A DNA stretch of 64,000 nt from Erigeron canadensis (taxonomy: Eukaryota > Streptophyta > Magnoliopsida > Asterales > Asteraceae), in contig NC_057769.1 of the NCBI RefSeq assembly GCF_010389155.1, positions 15,624,735-15,688,734 on the forward strand, written 5' to 3'. This document shows positions 47,496 to 57,030 of the stretch, in pieces (positions within the stretch are counted from its first letter, which is position 1; each line of letters opens with the position of its first letter). The notes below the pieces were generated by a model. It saw only the letters and a list, made by a program, of their open reading frames with translations, searched no databases and was not told where the DNA came from. The position numbers and the translations under genes were made by a program.

Positions 47496-48461
47496 TGTTA
47501 GGTCCAGTTTAAGCTAAACTGGAGCTCTCCAGTGACATCTGGAGAGCATGAAGAATTGTCCGAAATATTAGAAGTCCAGTTGCATTGTACAGGTTTAGCA
47601 ACTGATGACTTCCTCCAGTTGAGATCAGAAGACTAGAATCTGAAGACCTTCCAGTTGAAGTCAAAGACAACAAATGGAAGATAGAGATTGGCAATGGCAG
47701 CGAAGCCCAGTTGACAATCTACCAGATCAATCAACTGGAGAATCCTCCAGTGTAAATGCTCTTACAAAGCTTTACACTGATTACGAGGAGGACCTTTTTA
47801 CTCTACATCTTTTAACCGGACAATGATATTGTCTTTGGATAAAGATACAAAGATGTAGAGGGGTTGAATAAAGTAACCTTTTGTCTTACTTTATTTAACA
47901 CACACAAAGGATTATTTAAACAATACTTTTGTGTGCTGTCAACCATATTTGTACATCGAAGTTGAGATCCCCATGCTCAATCTTCGACTATAAATAGAGG
48001 TCCTTGCACAAGCTGTTTCAACAACTTTGCAAATACATATATTCTGCAATATTGGTGAACTTGTGCAATATTCTCTCAATCGCAAAAAGAAACATTTCAC
48101 AACTCTAAGTGTTTCGATTGTTTAGGAGAATTTCCAAGTTTAGATCAATTGTAATTCATGGGTTGTTAGGATATTTACATTCTTGTATTATCTTGGTTCC
48201 GCAACAACCTTGTATTTTATTTAAACAAGTAATAAATAAAATACACTTGAAAATTACATATTGTCTCACCAGTTTATATACTCGTCATTTATATTATTGC
48301 ATGTATTAATATTCTGTCACTTTAATACTTAATTCCAGTTAACCTGGTACACGATCAATCTAAACTGGTCACATCCAGATTAATTGATCGTGTTGCAAAG
48401 TTCACTCACCATCGACATAGAGGTGTCTTCAGCACCCATCTAGTAATAGTTGGGACTAAAA
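47496..48461 (+). repeat. 5' LTR of element D
   Basis: TGTTAGGTCCAG to GGGACTAAAA, then AG and the primer site. Rich in CCAGT words and inverted repeats (CCAGTTTAAGCTAAACTGG at about 47503-47521; CTCTCCAGTGACATCTGGAG just after). TATAAATA at 47989-47996 lies in a CTATAAATAGAGG context. Confidence 0.95.
47989..47996 (+). promoter_or_regulatory. TATA box, element D LTR
   Basis: TATAAATA followed by GAGGTCC; the 3' LTR carries the same box at 59435-59442. Transcription of genomic RNA is expected about 30 bp downstream. Confidence 0.75.
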
Positions 48462-48463
48462 AG

Positions 48464-48481
48464 TGGTATCAGAGCAGGCAG
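48464..48481 (+). other. Primer binding site, element D
   Basis: TGGTATCAGAGCAGG, two bases after the LTR end. Matches initiator-Met tRNA over the first 12 bases. Confidence 0.88.
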
Positions 48482-48519
48482 GTTGAATTGTTTCAATTCT
48501 ATAACCTAGGTCTGCTTCG

Positions 48520-49779
48520 ATGGCTGCTGAAGGTGAGAATGGTTCTGGTCCTAGTGAATCTAATACTAACCCTCTTCCTCCTCCTCCTCCTCCTACTCCT
48601 GGAGCTAACCACGTTCATGTACATTACTCCAACTCTCCTGTTCCCAAATTCGATGGGAATGGTGAGACATTTGGTACATGGAAAGCTAGAATGCTTTTGC
48701 ATTTTGGTGGGATAGAGAGGTATATGTTGAAAATCCTTAAGGATGGACCATATATTCCCATGTCCAGTGGTGTTAGCCCTCTTCTCGATCCCACTGGGAG
48801 AAGAGGCACCAGGGAGAAATCTGAAGAACATTGGTCAGATGAGGATCGCAGATTGGTTGATCTTGATACCAAATTGAAAAACATGATTCTTTCTGCTATA
48901 CCTGAGGAACTAATTCCTACCCTTGTGCTATTTTCTAGTGCAAAATCTATGTGGGATGAATTAGTTCTCCAGTTTGAAGGAGGAAATGACACAATTGTCA
49001 CTAGAAAGGTTGCTCTCAACAAGAAGTATGAATCCTTCTTTGCTCTTCCCAATGAAAGTTTGACTGGTACTTATACCAGATTTACTGGCCTAATTAATCA
49101 ACTTAGAGGCTTGGGAGTGGAGAAGGATAAGGATATTCTTCTTGAAAAATTCTGTGATGTTTTGCCATCCAAATGGGCACACATGGTTCTTGTCTTAAGA
49201 CAAGGAAAGACCTTGCATAGCCATACTCTTGCCTCTCTTTATGGAGCCTTCAGATTCACTGAAGATAATGATGCTGCAAGATTACTTGCTGAACAAGATG
49301 CTTTAAGCCATGCTCAGAGTTCCAAGGCTGCCAACTTTTCTGGGCAACCTTGTGCTGCTTTAATGTCTACTGAGAATGTCCAGTCACATTCTATGAAGGA
49401 AATGTTAAACAACTTTTTGAACTCTGGTCTAACCACTAATCTCAGTGATGGTTGTGAGGAAACTGACGATGATGATCTGGTTGCCATGATTGCTAAAACC
49501 TTTAATAGGTTTAAGCATAAATCTAATCGATTTAATGGGTCCAATAATGCTTCCAATTCAATCTCAATGGATAAGGCTAATCTTACCTGCTATAAATGTG
49601 GTAAGAAAGGCCATTTCATGAAGGAATGCAGATCTAGTCAGATGAACTACCAAACTGGTCCTATTGTCCCAAACTTTGTTAAAACTGATGATTATAAGGC
49701 CAAATACAAGAAACTTAAGGCCCAGATTGCTCTCATGTCTCTTGAACAAAATAATGAGAAGAAAAGAACAAGTGCATGA
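48520..49779 (+). CDS. gag: Element D gag, N-terminal part with zinc knuckle
   Basis: 419 codons from ATG 48520 (MAAEGENGSGPSESN), 39 bp after the primer site. A run of seven prolines follows. Capsid core: TFGTWKARMLLHFGG, SMWDELVLQFEGG, YESFFALPNESLTGTYTRF, and LPSKWAHMVLVL. CCHC knuckle CYKCGKKGHFMKEC at residues 357-370. Ends TSA-stop at 49779; the expected continuation (MAQTEGKWELSDDSSDDEEE) is in another frame, so a shift lies near 49770. The capsid plus knuckle part is intact. Confidence 0.9.
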   Translation: MAAEGENGSGPSESNTNPLPPPPPPTPGANHVHVHYSNSPVPKFDGNGETFGTWKARMLLHFGGIERYMLKILKDGPYIPMSSGVSPLLDPTGRRGTREKSEEHWSDEDRRLVDLDTKLKNMILSAIPEELIPTLVLFSSAKSMWDELVLQFEGGNDTIVTRKVALNKKYESFFALPNESLTGTYTRFTGLINQLRGLGVEKDKDILLEKFCDVLPSKWAHMVLVLRQGKTLHSHTLASLYGAFRFTEDNDAARLLAEQDALSHAQSSKAANFSGQPCAALMSTENVQSHSMKEMLNNFLNSGLTTNLSDGCEETDDDDLVAMIAKTFNRFKHKSNRFNGSNNASNSISMDKANLTCYKCGKKGHFMKECRSSQMNYQTGPIVPNFVKTDDYKAKYKKLKAQIALMSLEQNNEKKRTSA

Positions 49780-50876
49780 TGGCTCAAACTGAAGGGAAAT
49801 GGGAACTCTCTGATGATTCATCTGATGATGAAGAAGAGATTAGAGATATGTGTTTCATGGCATTGGAGAGTCAACAACCAGTGGTGAAGGATGATGTTGT
49901 GTCTAGAAGATAGGTTGATATCATTTTAAAGAAGGTAAGGGATTATGATATCGAAATTGATTCAGAACTGAAATTGGATATTGCTGAATCATTGAATGAT
50001 GACTTGTTATTTGTTGAAACCATGAGAACTGACTGTGAAAGATATTTAGAAACAGTTTTGGTTGAATTAAACAACATGAAAAGTCAAGTAAATGATTTGC
50101 AAAGTGTCCAGTTGGCTCTTAAAGAGTCAGATTTGAAAAACGAGGCATTGGAAAGAGATAACCAAAAACTGAAATTTGATCTTGAAAAAGAACATATGGT
50201 TATTAATTCTTGGGTTCAAGCATCTGGTAAAAATTATGACGCTTTTTCTAAAACCATTGATGCTCAAAAAACTGCCTGGAAATCTGGTGATCTTCAGATG
50301 GCAGCTGTTTTACCCACAATTCACCAATTGCCAGAATCTGTTAAATTGAAACACCTTATGATTCCTCTGGCACAATCAAATCTGAATCCACTAAGACCAA
50401 CCCTGTTGAGGTCAAAACTGGAGCCAAGAAGGCTAAAGCCCAGTTAAAAAGGAATATGATGACAATCCTTTACCTCATAAGTCAAGTGAGTCCTCAACTC
50501 TAAAGACTAAAACCCCCGCTGAGCCAAAGTCCAAAGGCCAGCAGCCTGAAGAAAAAACATTTTGGTAAAAATGGAAAATCAAATCCAAAATTTGTCAAGG
50601 CAGGTACAAAGTTGTACTGCCAGAATTAAGAATTTGGAAGGAGGTGCATCCTCTTCAGTTGTAAAACAAAAGATGAAACAATCTGCTCAAAAAGGAGCAA
50701 ACTTAGAAAAGAAAAAGGAGGTCAATGTTCCACTAAAACCAATTGTCTTCACTCCGGAAACTGGAGAGAACCCTCCAGTTTCCTCATCCAGTTCAACACC
50801 CAGTCAAGTATCTGGGACTTCTCAGAAGAAGTCCAGTGGACCCATCAAGAAAAGATGGGTTCACAAAAATAACTAA
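49780..50876 (+). pseudogene. gag: Element D gag, C-terminal tail, broken
   Basis: Segments 49974-50447 and 50562-50876 with a TAG near 49912 and shifts near 50345 and 50625. Coiled-coil-like Leu/Glu/Lys region (LNNMKSQVNDLQSVQLALKE), then a Lys/Ser/Pro tail ending [13 protein letters not shown]. Related elements read this as one chain. Confidence 0.7.
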
Positions 50877-50899
50877 TCAATTACTTGGGTGTGCAGGGC
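50870..50899 (+). promoter_or_regulatory. gag/pol junction with GTGTGCAG|GG, element D
   Basis: The gag stop lies in AACTAAT (50871-50877). Twenty-two bases later GTGTGCAG|GG begins the pol frame, shifted relative to gag. Same layout as A, B and C. Confidence 0.45.
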
Positions 50900-53800
50900 G
50901 ATCGTAAGAAGAATATTTGGTATCTGGACAGCGCAGCTGGCCGGACTATGACCGGATGTAAGCCCCTGCTGGAAGAATTCACTGTCTGCGATGGACCAGC
51001 GGTGACATTTGGTAATGATGGAAGTGGGAAAACTGAGGGATATGGTGTTGTTGACAATGGGCAGATTCAGTTCACTAAGGTTGCATTTGTCAATGGTTTG
51101 AAATATAACCTGATAAGTGTCAGTCAACTTTGTGATGATGGATATAGGGTACTGTTCGATATTGCTCAAGGCACTGTTTTTAACAAGGATTGGAAGGTAG
51201 TCATGATTGCACCAAGAAAAGGGAATGTGTACATGATGAACATGGAGCCTGCTCCAAAAGAGCATTGTTTCTATGTCAAGGCTGATGAGGACACCAACTG
51301 GCTGTGGCATAAACGATTATCCCATCTTAACTTCAAAAATATTAACAAGTTGTCAAGAAAGCAACTGGTTGATGGGATACCCTTGTTTTCCTTCAAAAAG
51401 GAGAAGCCATGTCCAGGGTGTGAAATGGGCAAAAAGAAAAGAGCCAGTTTCAAGACCAGGCAGAATTTCAGCATCACTGAACCTCTTCACATGCTTCATA
51501 TGGATCTTTTTGGTCCAGTGAACGTTCAAACTAAAGCTGGTAAGAGATACACTTTAGTTGTGGTCGATGAATACACCAGATTTTGTTGGGTGATATTTAT
51601 CAGATCAAAGAGTGATGCATCTGGTGAAATTATCTCTCTCATCAAGCGAATTGAGCTCAAGTATACCAAGAAAGTGTGTCAGTTGCGAAGTGATAACGGT
51701 ACAGAATTCATGAATAAAGAATTGGAGACATTTTGCACTGACACTGGCATTTCTCAAAACTTTTCGTCAGCTCGTTCTCCAGAACAAAATGGTGTGGTTG
51801 AAAGGAAGAATCGCACATTGATTGAAGCTGCCAGAAGTATGTTATCTGAATCTGGTCTTCCCACCTGTTTTTGGGCTGAAGCTGTGGCAACTGCATGTCA
51901 CACCCAAAACCGGTCAGTTTATGTCAAGAGACACAGGAAGACTGCCTATGAAGTCCTCAGGAATCGTAAACCAAATATTGGATATTTCCATGTATTTGGT
52001 TGTCCAGTTTACATTTTAAACGATTCCAGTCAGTTGGGAAAATTTGATGCAAAAGCTGACGAAGGTGTCTTTGTGGGGTATTCAAATATTAGAAAAGCCT
52101 ATAGAGTTTATAATTATAGACTCCAAAAGGTACATGAGACAATTCATGTCACGTTCGATGAATCAAATGAAGCAATCAACAAAAGACCAACCCTTGATTT
52201 ATCTTCAGTTGTCCCAGTTGATTTTGGTGTATCTGATCAGGTTCATCAATCAGTTAGTACACCAGAAAATGTTTCCAGACATCAAGTCTTGGAACCAGTA
52301 ATGGAAAAGGAGAACATGTGTGACACCTCATTTTATCCTTCTATCAGTTTTAACCTACCTGAAAAACTGGTAATTGGATCTGATGTGCGTGCCACAACAA
52401 CATCAGAACCAGTTCAAGCTTCTCCAGTTCTTCAAGATATACCTTTGTTTGAAGATAATCATGTCAACTCTTCAGTTGACACTGATGATGAAGTTGAAGT
52501 AGTTTGGACTGATCCTCCTCCAGTTGCTGCATCTGTTGGAGATCGTCAAGTGTCTTGCACTGATGTTGTATTATACCAACCTAGTCAATACACTAAATGG
52601 ACTGCTGCTCATCCCATTGAGCAGATTATTGGCAATCCAGATAGTGGGGTTCAGACTAGAAGAGCCACAAGTGATCAATGCTTGAACGTCACCTTCTTAT
52701 CACTGATTGAACCGAAGAAGATTGACGAGGCTATGGCAGATCCAAGCTGGGTTGAAGCTATGCAAGAAGAACTCAACCAGTTCGAAAGGAACAACGTTTG
52801 GGAGCTTGTTCCTTGTCCTCCAGGGTTAAAGAGAGAACCCATTGGAACGAGGTGGGTCTACCGGAACAAGATGGATGAAGATGGCAACGTTATCAGGAAC
52901 AAAGCTAGATTAGTTGCCAAGGGTTATTGTCAAGCAGAAGGTGTTGATTTCGATGAAACTTTTGCTCCAGTTGCAAGACTTGAAGCCATCAGAATTTTCC
53001 TGGCTTATGCTGCTCACTTGCAATTCAAGGTTTTCCAGATGGATGTAAAAAGTGCGTTTCTGAATGGCACATTGGAAGAAGAAGTGTATGTTACGCAGAC
53101 TCCAGGCTTCATAAATGAAAAGCATCCACATTGGGTATATAGACTGAACAAAGCTTTATATGGTCTTCGACAAGCCCCAAGAGCCTGGTATGATACTCTA
53201 ACTAAACATCTTCTCAAAAATGGTTTTCAAAGAGGTGCAATAGATAATACCTTGTTCATCTTGAAAGAAAAAGGTGATATCTTGCTGGTACAAATTTATG
53301 TTGATGATATTATATTTGGGTCAACTGATGATGGAATGTGTAAAAGGTTTTCAAAAATTATGTCTCAAGAATATGAGATGAGTTTAATGGGTGAATTAAC
53401 ATTTTTCTTAGGTTTACAAATTAAACAAACCATGGATGGTATTTTTATTAACCAAGAAAAATATGTCAGAGATTTGTTGAGAAAATACAAATTTGATTCA
53501 ATCCCATCAAAAACCACACCTATTTCAGCTCCATTAAATTTGGACTCTGACCCAAATGGAAAACCAGTGGACCAAAAAGAATATCGTGGAATGGTTGGTT
53601 CACTGATGTATCTAACTGCCAGTCGACCAGATATAATGTTTGCAACATGTTTATGTGCCAGATTTCAGGCAAATCCAAAAGAATCACACTTGCATGCTGT
53701 TAAACGCATTTTCAGGTACCTGAAAGGGTGCCCTAGCCTTGGTCTTTGGTATCCCAAAGGCTCAGGGTTAGATCTAATGGGTTATTCAGATTCAGATCAT

Positions 53801-54241
53801 GCAGGTTGTAAGATTGATAGAAAATCCACAACTGGTGGATGTCATTTCCTAGGGGGAAAACTGGTGAGTTGGACCAGTAAGAAGCAGACTTCAGTCTCAA
53901 TGTCTACTGCTGAGGCAGAATACATTTCTGCGGCCAGTTGCTGTGCCCAGATTCTCTGGATCAAAAACCAGTTACTTGATTATGGCATGAAATTCACAAG
54001 AACCCCAATCTTTTGTGACAACACCAGTGCTATTGCTATATCTCACAACCCAGTGATGCACTCAAAGACAAAGCATATTGATATCAGGTATCACTTCATT
54101 CGTGATCATGTTATGAAAGGAGATATTGAAATACATTTCATCCCCACTGATAAACAGTTAGCTGATGTTTTTACAAAACCTCTTGATGAAAAGACTTTTA
54201 AACATCTCATCAGTGAACTGGGTATGTTAAATCCTCATTAA
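50885..54241 (+). CDS. pol: Element D pol polyprotein, intact
   Basis: 1118 uninterrupted codons. Protease site reads [10 protein letters not shown] from residue 15, where A, B and C have DSGCS(R/K)HMTG. Pre-integrase: [26 protein letters not shown]. Integrase: [35 protein letters not shown] near residue 719 and [10 protein letters not shown] near 805. RNase [11 protein letters not shown] near 965, [22 protein letters not shown]. Ends LGMLNPH-stop. The first codon is not certain, because the frame is open only from the junction; an upstream ATG is not required if it is joined to gag. Integrase and RT look functional; the protease change is odd. Confidence 0.95.
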   Translation: MGVQGDRKKNIWYLDSAAGRTMTGCKPLLEEFTVCDGPAVTFGNDGSGKTEGYGVVDNGQIQFTKVAFVNGLKYNLISVSQLCDDGYRVLFDIAQGTVFNKDWKVVMIAPRKGNVYMMNMEPAPKEHCFYVKADEDTNWLWHKRLSHLNFKNINKLSRKQLVDGIPLFSFKKEKPCPGCEMGKKKRASFKTRQNFSITEPLHMLHMDLFGPVNVQTKAGKRYTLVVVDEYTRFCWVIFIRSKSDASGEIISLIKRIELKYTKKVCQLRSDNGTEFMNKELETFCTDTGISQNFSSARSPEQNGVVERKNRTLIEAARSMLSESGLPTCFWAEAVATACHTQNRSVYVKRHRKTAYEVLRNRKPNIGYFHVFGCPVYILNDSSQLGKFDAKADEGVFVGYSNIRKAYRVYNYRLQKVHETIHVTFDESNEAINKRPTLDLSSVVPVDFGVSDQVHQSVSTPENVSRHQVLEPVMEKENMCDTSFYPSISFNLPEKLVIGSDVRATTTSEPVQASPVLQDIPLFEDNHVNSSVDTDDEVEVVWTDPPPVAASVGDRQVSCTDVVLYQPSQYTKWTAAHPIEQIIGNPDSGVQTRRATSDQCLNVTFLSLIEPKKIDEAMADPSWVEAMQEELNQFERNNVWELVPCPPGLKREPIGTRWVYRNKMDEDGNVIRNKARLVAKGYCQAEGVDFDETFAPVARLEAIRIFLAYAAHLQFKVFQMDVKSAFLNGTLEEEVYVTQTPGFINEKHPHWVYRLNKALYGLRQAPRAWYDTLTKHLLKNGFQRGAIDNTLFILKEKGDILLVQIYVDDIIFGSTDDGMCKRFSKIMSQEYEMSLMGELTFFLGLQIKQTMDGIFINQEKYVRDLLRKYKFDSIPSKTTPISAPLNLDSDPNGKPVDQKEYRGMVGSLMYLTASRPDIMFATCLCARFQANPKESHLHAVKRIFRYLKGCPSLGLWYPKGSGLDLMGYSDSDHAGCKIDRKSTTGGCHFLGGKLVSWTSKKQTSVSMSTAEAEYISAASCCAQILWIKNQLLDYGMKFTRTPIFCDNTSAIAISHNPVMHSKTKHIDIRYHFIRDHVMKGDIEIHFIPTDKQLADVFTKPLDEKTFKHLISELGMLNPH

Positions 54242-54937
54242 ACTGAAGAGGCCCTTCAGTTGAGGATGGTCCAGGTGATCCTTGATTGGTTGGAGATTGA
54301 ACGCCTTGATGTACTCAAAGACTAGTCATTGATCAAATGGATCACATTTTTAGGGGGAAAAAGACTCAAAATATTTTTCAAATAAATTATTGAAAAATGC
54401 AACTGAAGGTCATCAGTTGAAACTGGCATCTAAATTTCTTTTGGTTGCTAGTTTGGTCTTGTCTCAAAATGGTGGTCAGCCAGATTTCATAACGTTGTGT
54501 TTTACTTGGTGGATACTTGTGACACGTGATGTTACTCGAGTGCTAACCTCGCACTCACGAACGTCACCTGACATGTCTTACGTGTCAAGACTTTTGCTGA
54601 AATGTACTGCACTTTTTATGGGTATTGGTGAAGTTAGTGGGTGAGTGGGAATACCAGCCGTCGTAGCATTAAATGCTTGATGGGAAGTATTAAATATTTT
54701 TGAATTCTCAAAATTTTGGAAAATAACTTTTTACAAATTATTTCAAATTTTTGGAGACTAAAATATCTTTTCGTATATATTTTGGCAATATTTTACTGCC
54801 TATATATACCCCCACCAATATATCCGTCTCATTTACTTCTCTCAAAATTCCTTCATTTACTCTTTCAATCATTCACAATTCGAGATCCTTTTCTCTCTTT
54901 CTTCTTTAAGTCCAAAACCCTAAATCTAAATTCACAA
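54242..54937 (+). promoter_or_regulatory. Element D third-gene promoter region
   Basis: Noncoding. G-box in GACACGTGATG at 54523-54528, more ACGT cores nearby (GAACGTCACC, TTACGTGTCAAG), and TATATATA at 54801-54808, 130 bp before the third-gene ATG. A pyrimidine-rich CTCATTTACTTCTCTC stretch follows the TATA. A GGGGG purine tract lies at about 54352-54360. Element A has the same G-box and TATA order. This suggests a separate transcript for the third gene. Confidence 0.6.
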
Positions 54938-57028
54938 ATGGCTCCTAAATCTTCTTCTTCTTCATCTCGTTCTCGTGATGTGAATCTACTCACTGCTGAG
55001 TACATTCCATCACAAAATGTTATTCGTGCCACTGGTGCTCCCATAAGTTCTAAACTTATTAAATTAAATCCAAATAATCCAATGGCATCTCTTCAAGGGC
55101 TCCAGGCCGCTGACTCTCTTATAGGGAGAATCCAATCCTTTCTTCGGATTTCTCCCCTCAGCGATGCCTTCTCTTTGAATCCACACAAGCTATTTCATGA
55201 CTACTTGTGTGAATTCTGGTACACTGCCTCTCTTTCTGAGGACTGCTCATCCATCTCCTTTTCTCTAAAGGATGGGTCAGTCCCGTGTACCATCACCACT
55301 GAAACATTGAGGGAAGCCCTTAACCTCAATTACTGGAGACAAAATGAAAATCCAGTGGTGATTTCCTCCAATATTAATTTCCGCCAGGTCTTCCTTGATA
55401 TGGGAAATAAGGAGATGGTGGAGGGGGATGTGTTGAAAACAAAGGGGTCTATTACAATGAAAGGGCTTTCACCATCCTGGAAGTTCTTTATGGTTCACTT
55501 GGTGGAGAGTTTGGGAGGGAGTTCTGGTGGATTGGACCAGATAAACTCCTTTCAGGCAGAGATGGCTTACTGCCTTTGGAATGGACTGAGGGTGGACTTT
55601 GCAGGTATTTTGTTCAGGAGCCTGGTGTTCAAGTTGAAGGGCAACAGGGGTCCTTGTGTTCCCTTTTCAAGATTCCTGTCCCTTTGTTTTATTCAGATTC
55701 TGGGCAGAGAAGAGTACAACAACACGCAATCCTTGTTCTCTGTGCCAGAACTGTTGAGGAATCTGGACAACCTGGTGTCCACTTCTGATGAAGTCCAGAT
55801 GTCCCCGAGAATGATTTTTGCATTCTCTAAAACTGATGCACCACAATCTGGTGAATCAGAAAGGCAACTGGGCGGGCCTCAAAATAATGAGGGACCCACC
55901 GGTTCGTCTACTGAAGTAGTAACTGTGGCAGAAGCAGGAGTCCAGGCAGTTCCTAAAGCAAGAAGATCCTCTAAAAGCAGGAGATCAAGATCTGGACTTG
56001 CTGCACCTGACCAGTCACAATCTGTGATAGTGGTCTCTGAAGCCGCTGCCGATGATATTGCAACTGAGGATAGAGCAGTTGTGGTTGAGGCACCAGTCAC
56101 CTCTGTCCAGGGAGAAGATGCTTCGGCAACGGATCCTCAAACTGATGATACCATTGAGGCAACTCAAACTGGTCATCAGGAGTCTGAACAACTTGTTCAG
56201 CCACCCCCAACATTTATGGATCTTGGCATAAATGAGGGTGTGTTTCAGCTTGAGTCTTCGGACTCATCTGAGACGGAATCTGACCAGGAGATGGCTGATG
56301 CAACTGTACTTGATCAGCTCCCTTCTCTCCTTGGTCAACCCCAAGAACCACATGTTTCAGTTTCCCCAACTATTGTACAAAGCTTAGAAATACCTCCAAT
56401 TTTCACCTCTCACCAACCACTTTCTTCTATGGGTGTGCCTAGAAATAGACACATCCTAACCCCACCGTCGCCGTCGTTCACACCTGAGCTTTCTCAGCAT
56501 GAACGACACATTGAATCTCTTCCCTTCATTTCTACAACCCCTCCTCTTCTATCAACTGATGCTACTGCAACTGGAGAACCAAATATTGTCATACCTCGTC
56601 CAGTTGCACCTGTAGCTTTTTCGGCTGGTCCAGTGACACCTTCTCCTCCGTCATTGGACAGCCAATTCGTGTCTTTCCAAGCCGATCTCTCGAACCTTCT
56701 CGCGAGGGTGGAAGAGATTCAAAAGACACTCGATAGGAACACCAAGTCCCTCTCCAGGTACCACAAAGATCACTTGCAAAATATTAAAGTGGTTGACCTG
56801 GGGATCAACAAGTTCTCTGCCAATGAGGACTTGGTGTTTGGCAAGCTGAACGAGTTAGTGGAATCCTCCAATCAACTGGCAACATCTTTAAGGGAGGCGT
56901 TCGCACTGACTCAATCTGGAGTCACCTCTTCAATATCCAACCTGCTGAACAGTACTGTCAGATCTTCAGAGGTTGATATTAAGAATCTTGAAAGGCAGGT
57001 GCAAGATTTTGTAACAAACCTGGCCTAG
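54938..57028 (+). CDS. Element D third gene, main open part
   Basis: Start chosen at ATG 54938 (MAPKSSSSSSRSRDVN), since the upstream in-frame codons overlap the TATA box. About 696 codons. Core: CEFWYTASLS, TTETLREALNL, SWKFFMVHLVESL, GLDQINSFQAEMAYCLW, RVDFAGILFRSLV, CVPFSRFLSL. Then a basic RRSSKSRRSRSG patch, an acidic/Pro-rich middle, and a coiled-coil-like C-terminal part. Ends TAG at 57026-57028, after which the frame shifts. Same position and core as in A, B and C. No signal peptide after the chosen start. Role unknown; often called envelope-like for position only. Confidence 0.7.
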   Translation: MAPKSSSSSSRSRDVNLLTAEYIPSQNVIRATGAPISSKLIKLNPNNPMASLQGLQAADSLIGRIQSFLRISPLSDAFSLNPHKLFHDYLCEFWYTASLSEDCSSISFSLKDGSVPCTITTETLREALNLNYWRQNENPVVISSNINFRQVFLDMGNKEMVEGDVLKTKGSITMKGLSPSWKFFMVHLVESLGGSSGGLDQINSFQAEMAYCLWNGLRVDFAGILFRSLVFKLKGNRGPCVPFSRFLSLCFIQILGREEYNNTQSLFSVPELLRNLDNLVSTSDEVQMSPRMIFAFSKTDAPQSGESERQLGGPQNNEGPTGSSTEVVTVAEAGVQAVPKARRSSKSRRSRSGLAAPDQSQSVIVVSEAAADDIATEDRAVVVEAPVTSVQGEDASATDPQTDDTIEATQTGHQESEQLVQPPPTFMDLGINEGVFQLESSDSSETESDQEMADATVLDQLPSLLGQPQEPHVSVSPTIVQSLEIPPIFTSHQPLSSMGVPRNRHILTPPSPSFTPELSQHERHIESLPFISTTPPLLSTDATATGEPNIVIPRPVAPVAFSAGPVTPSPPSLDSQFVSFQADLSNLLARVEEIQKTLDRNTKSLSRYHKDHLQNIKVVDLGINKFSANEDLVFGKLNELVESSNQLATSLREAFALTQSGVTSSISNLLNSTVRSSEVDIKNLERQVQDFVTNLA

Positions 57029-57030
57029 AT

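Noticed and set aside
47509..47694. Small minus-strand frame repeated exactly at 58955-59140
   Set aside because: It lies in the two LTRs of element D, so the repetition reflects LTR identity and not a gene.
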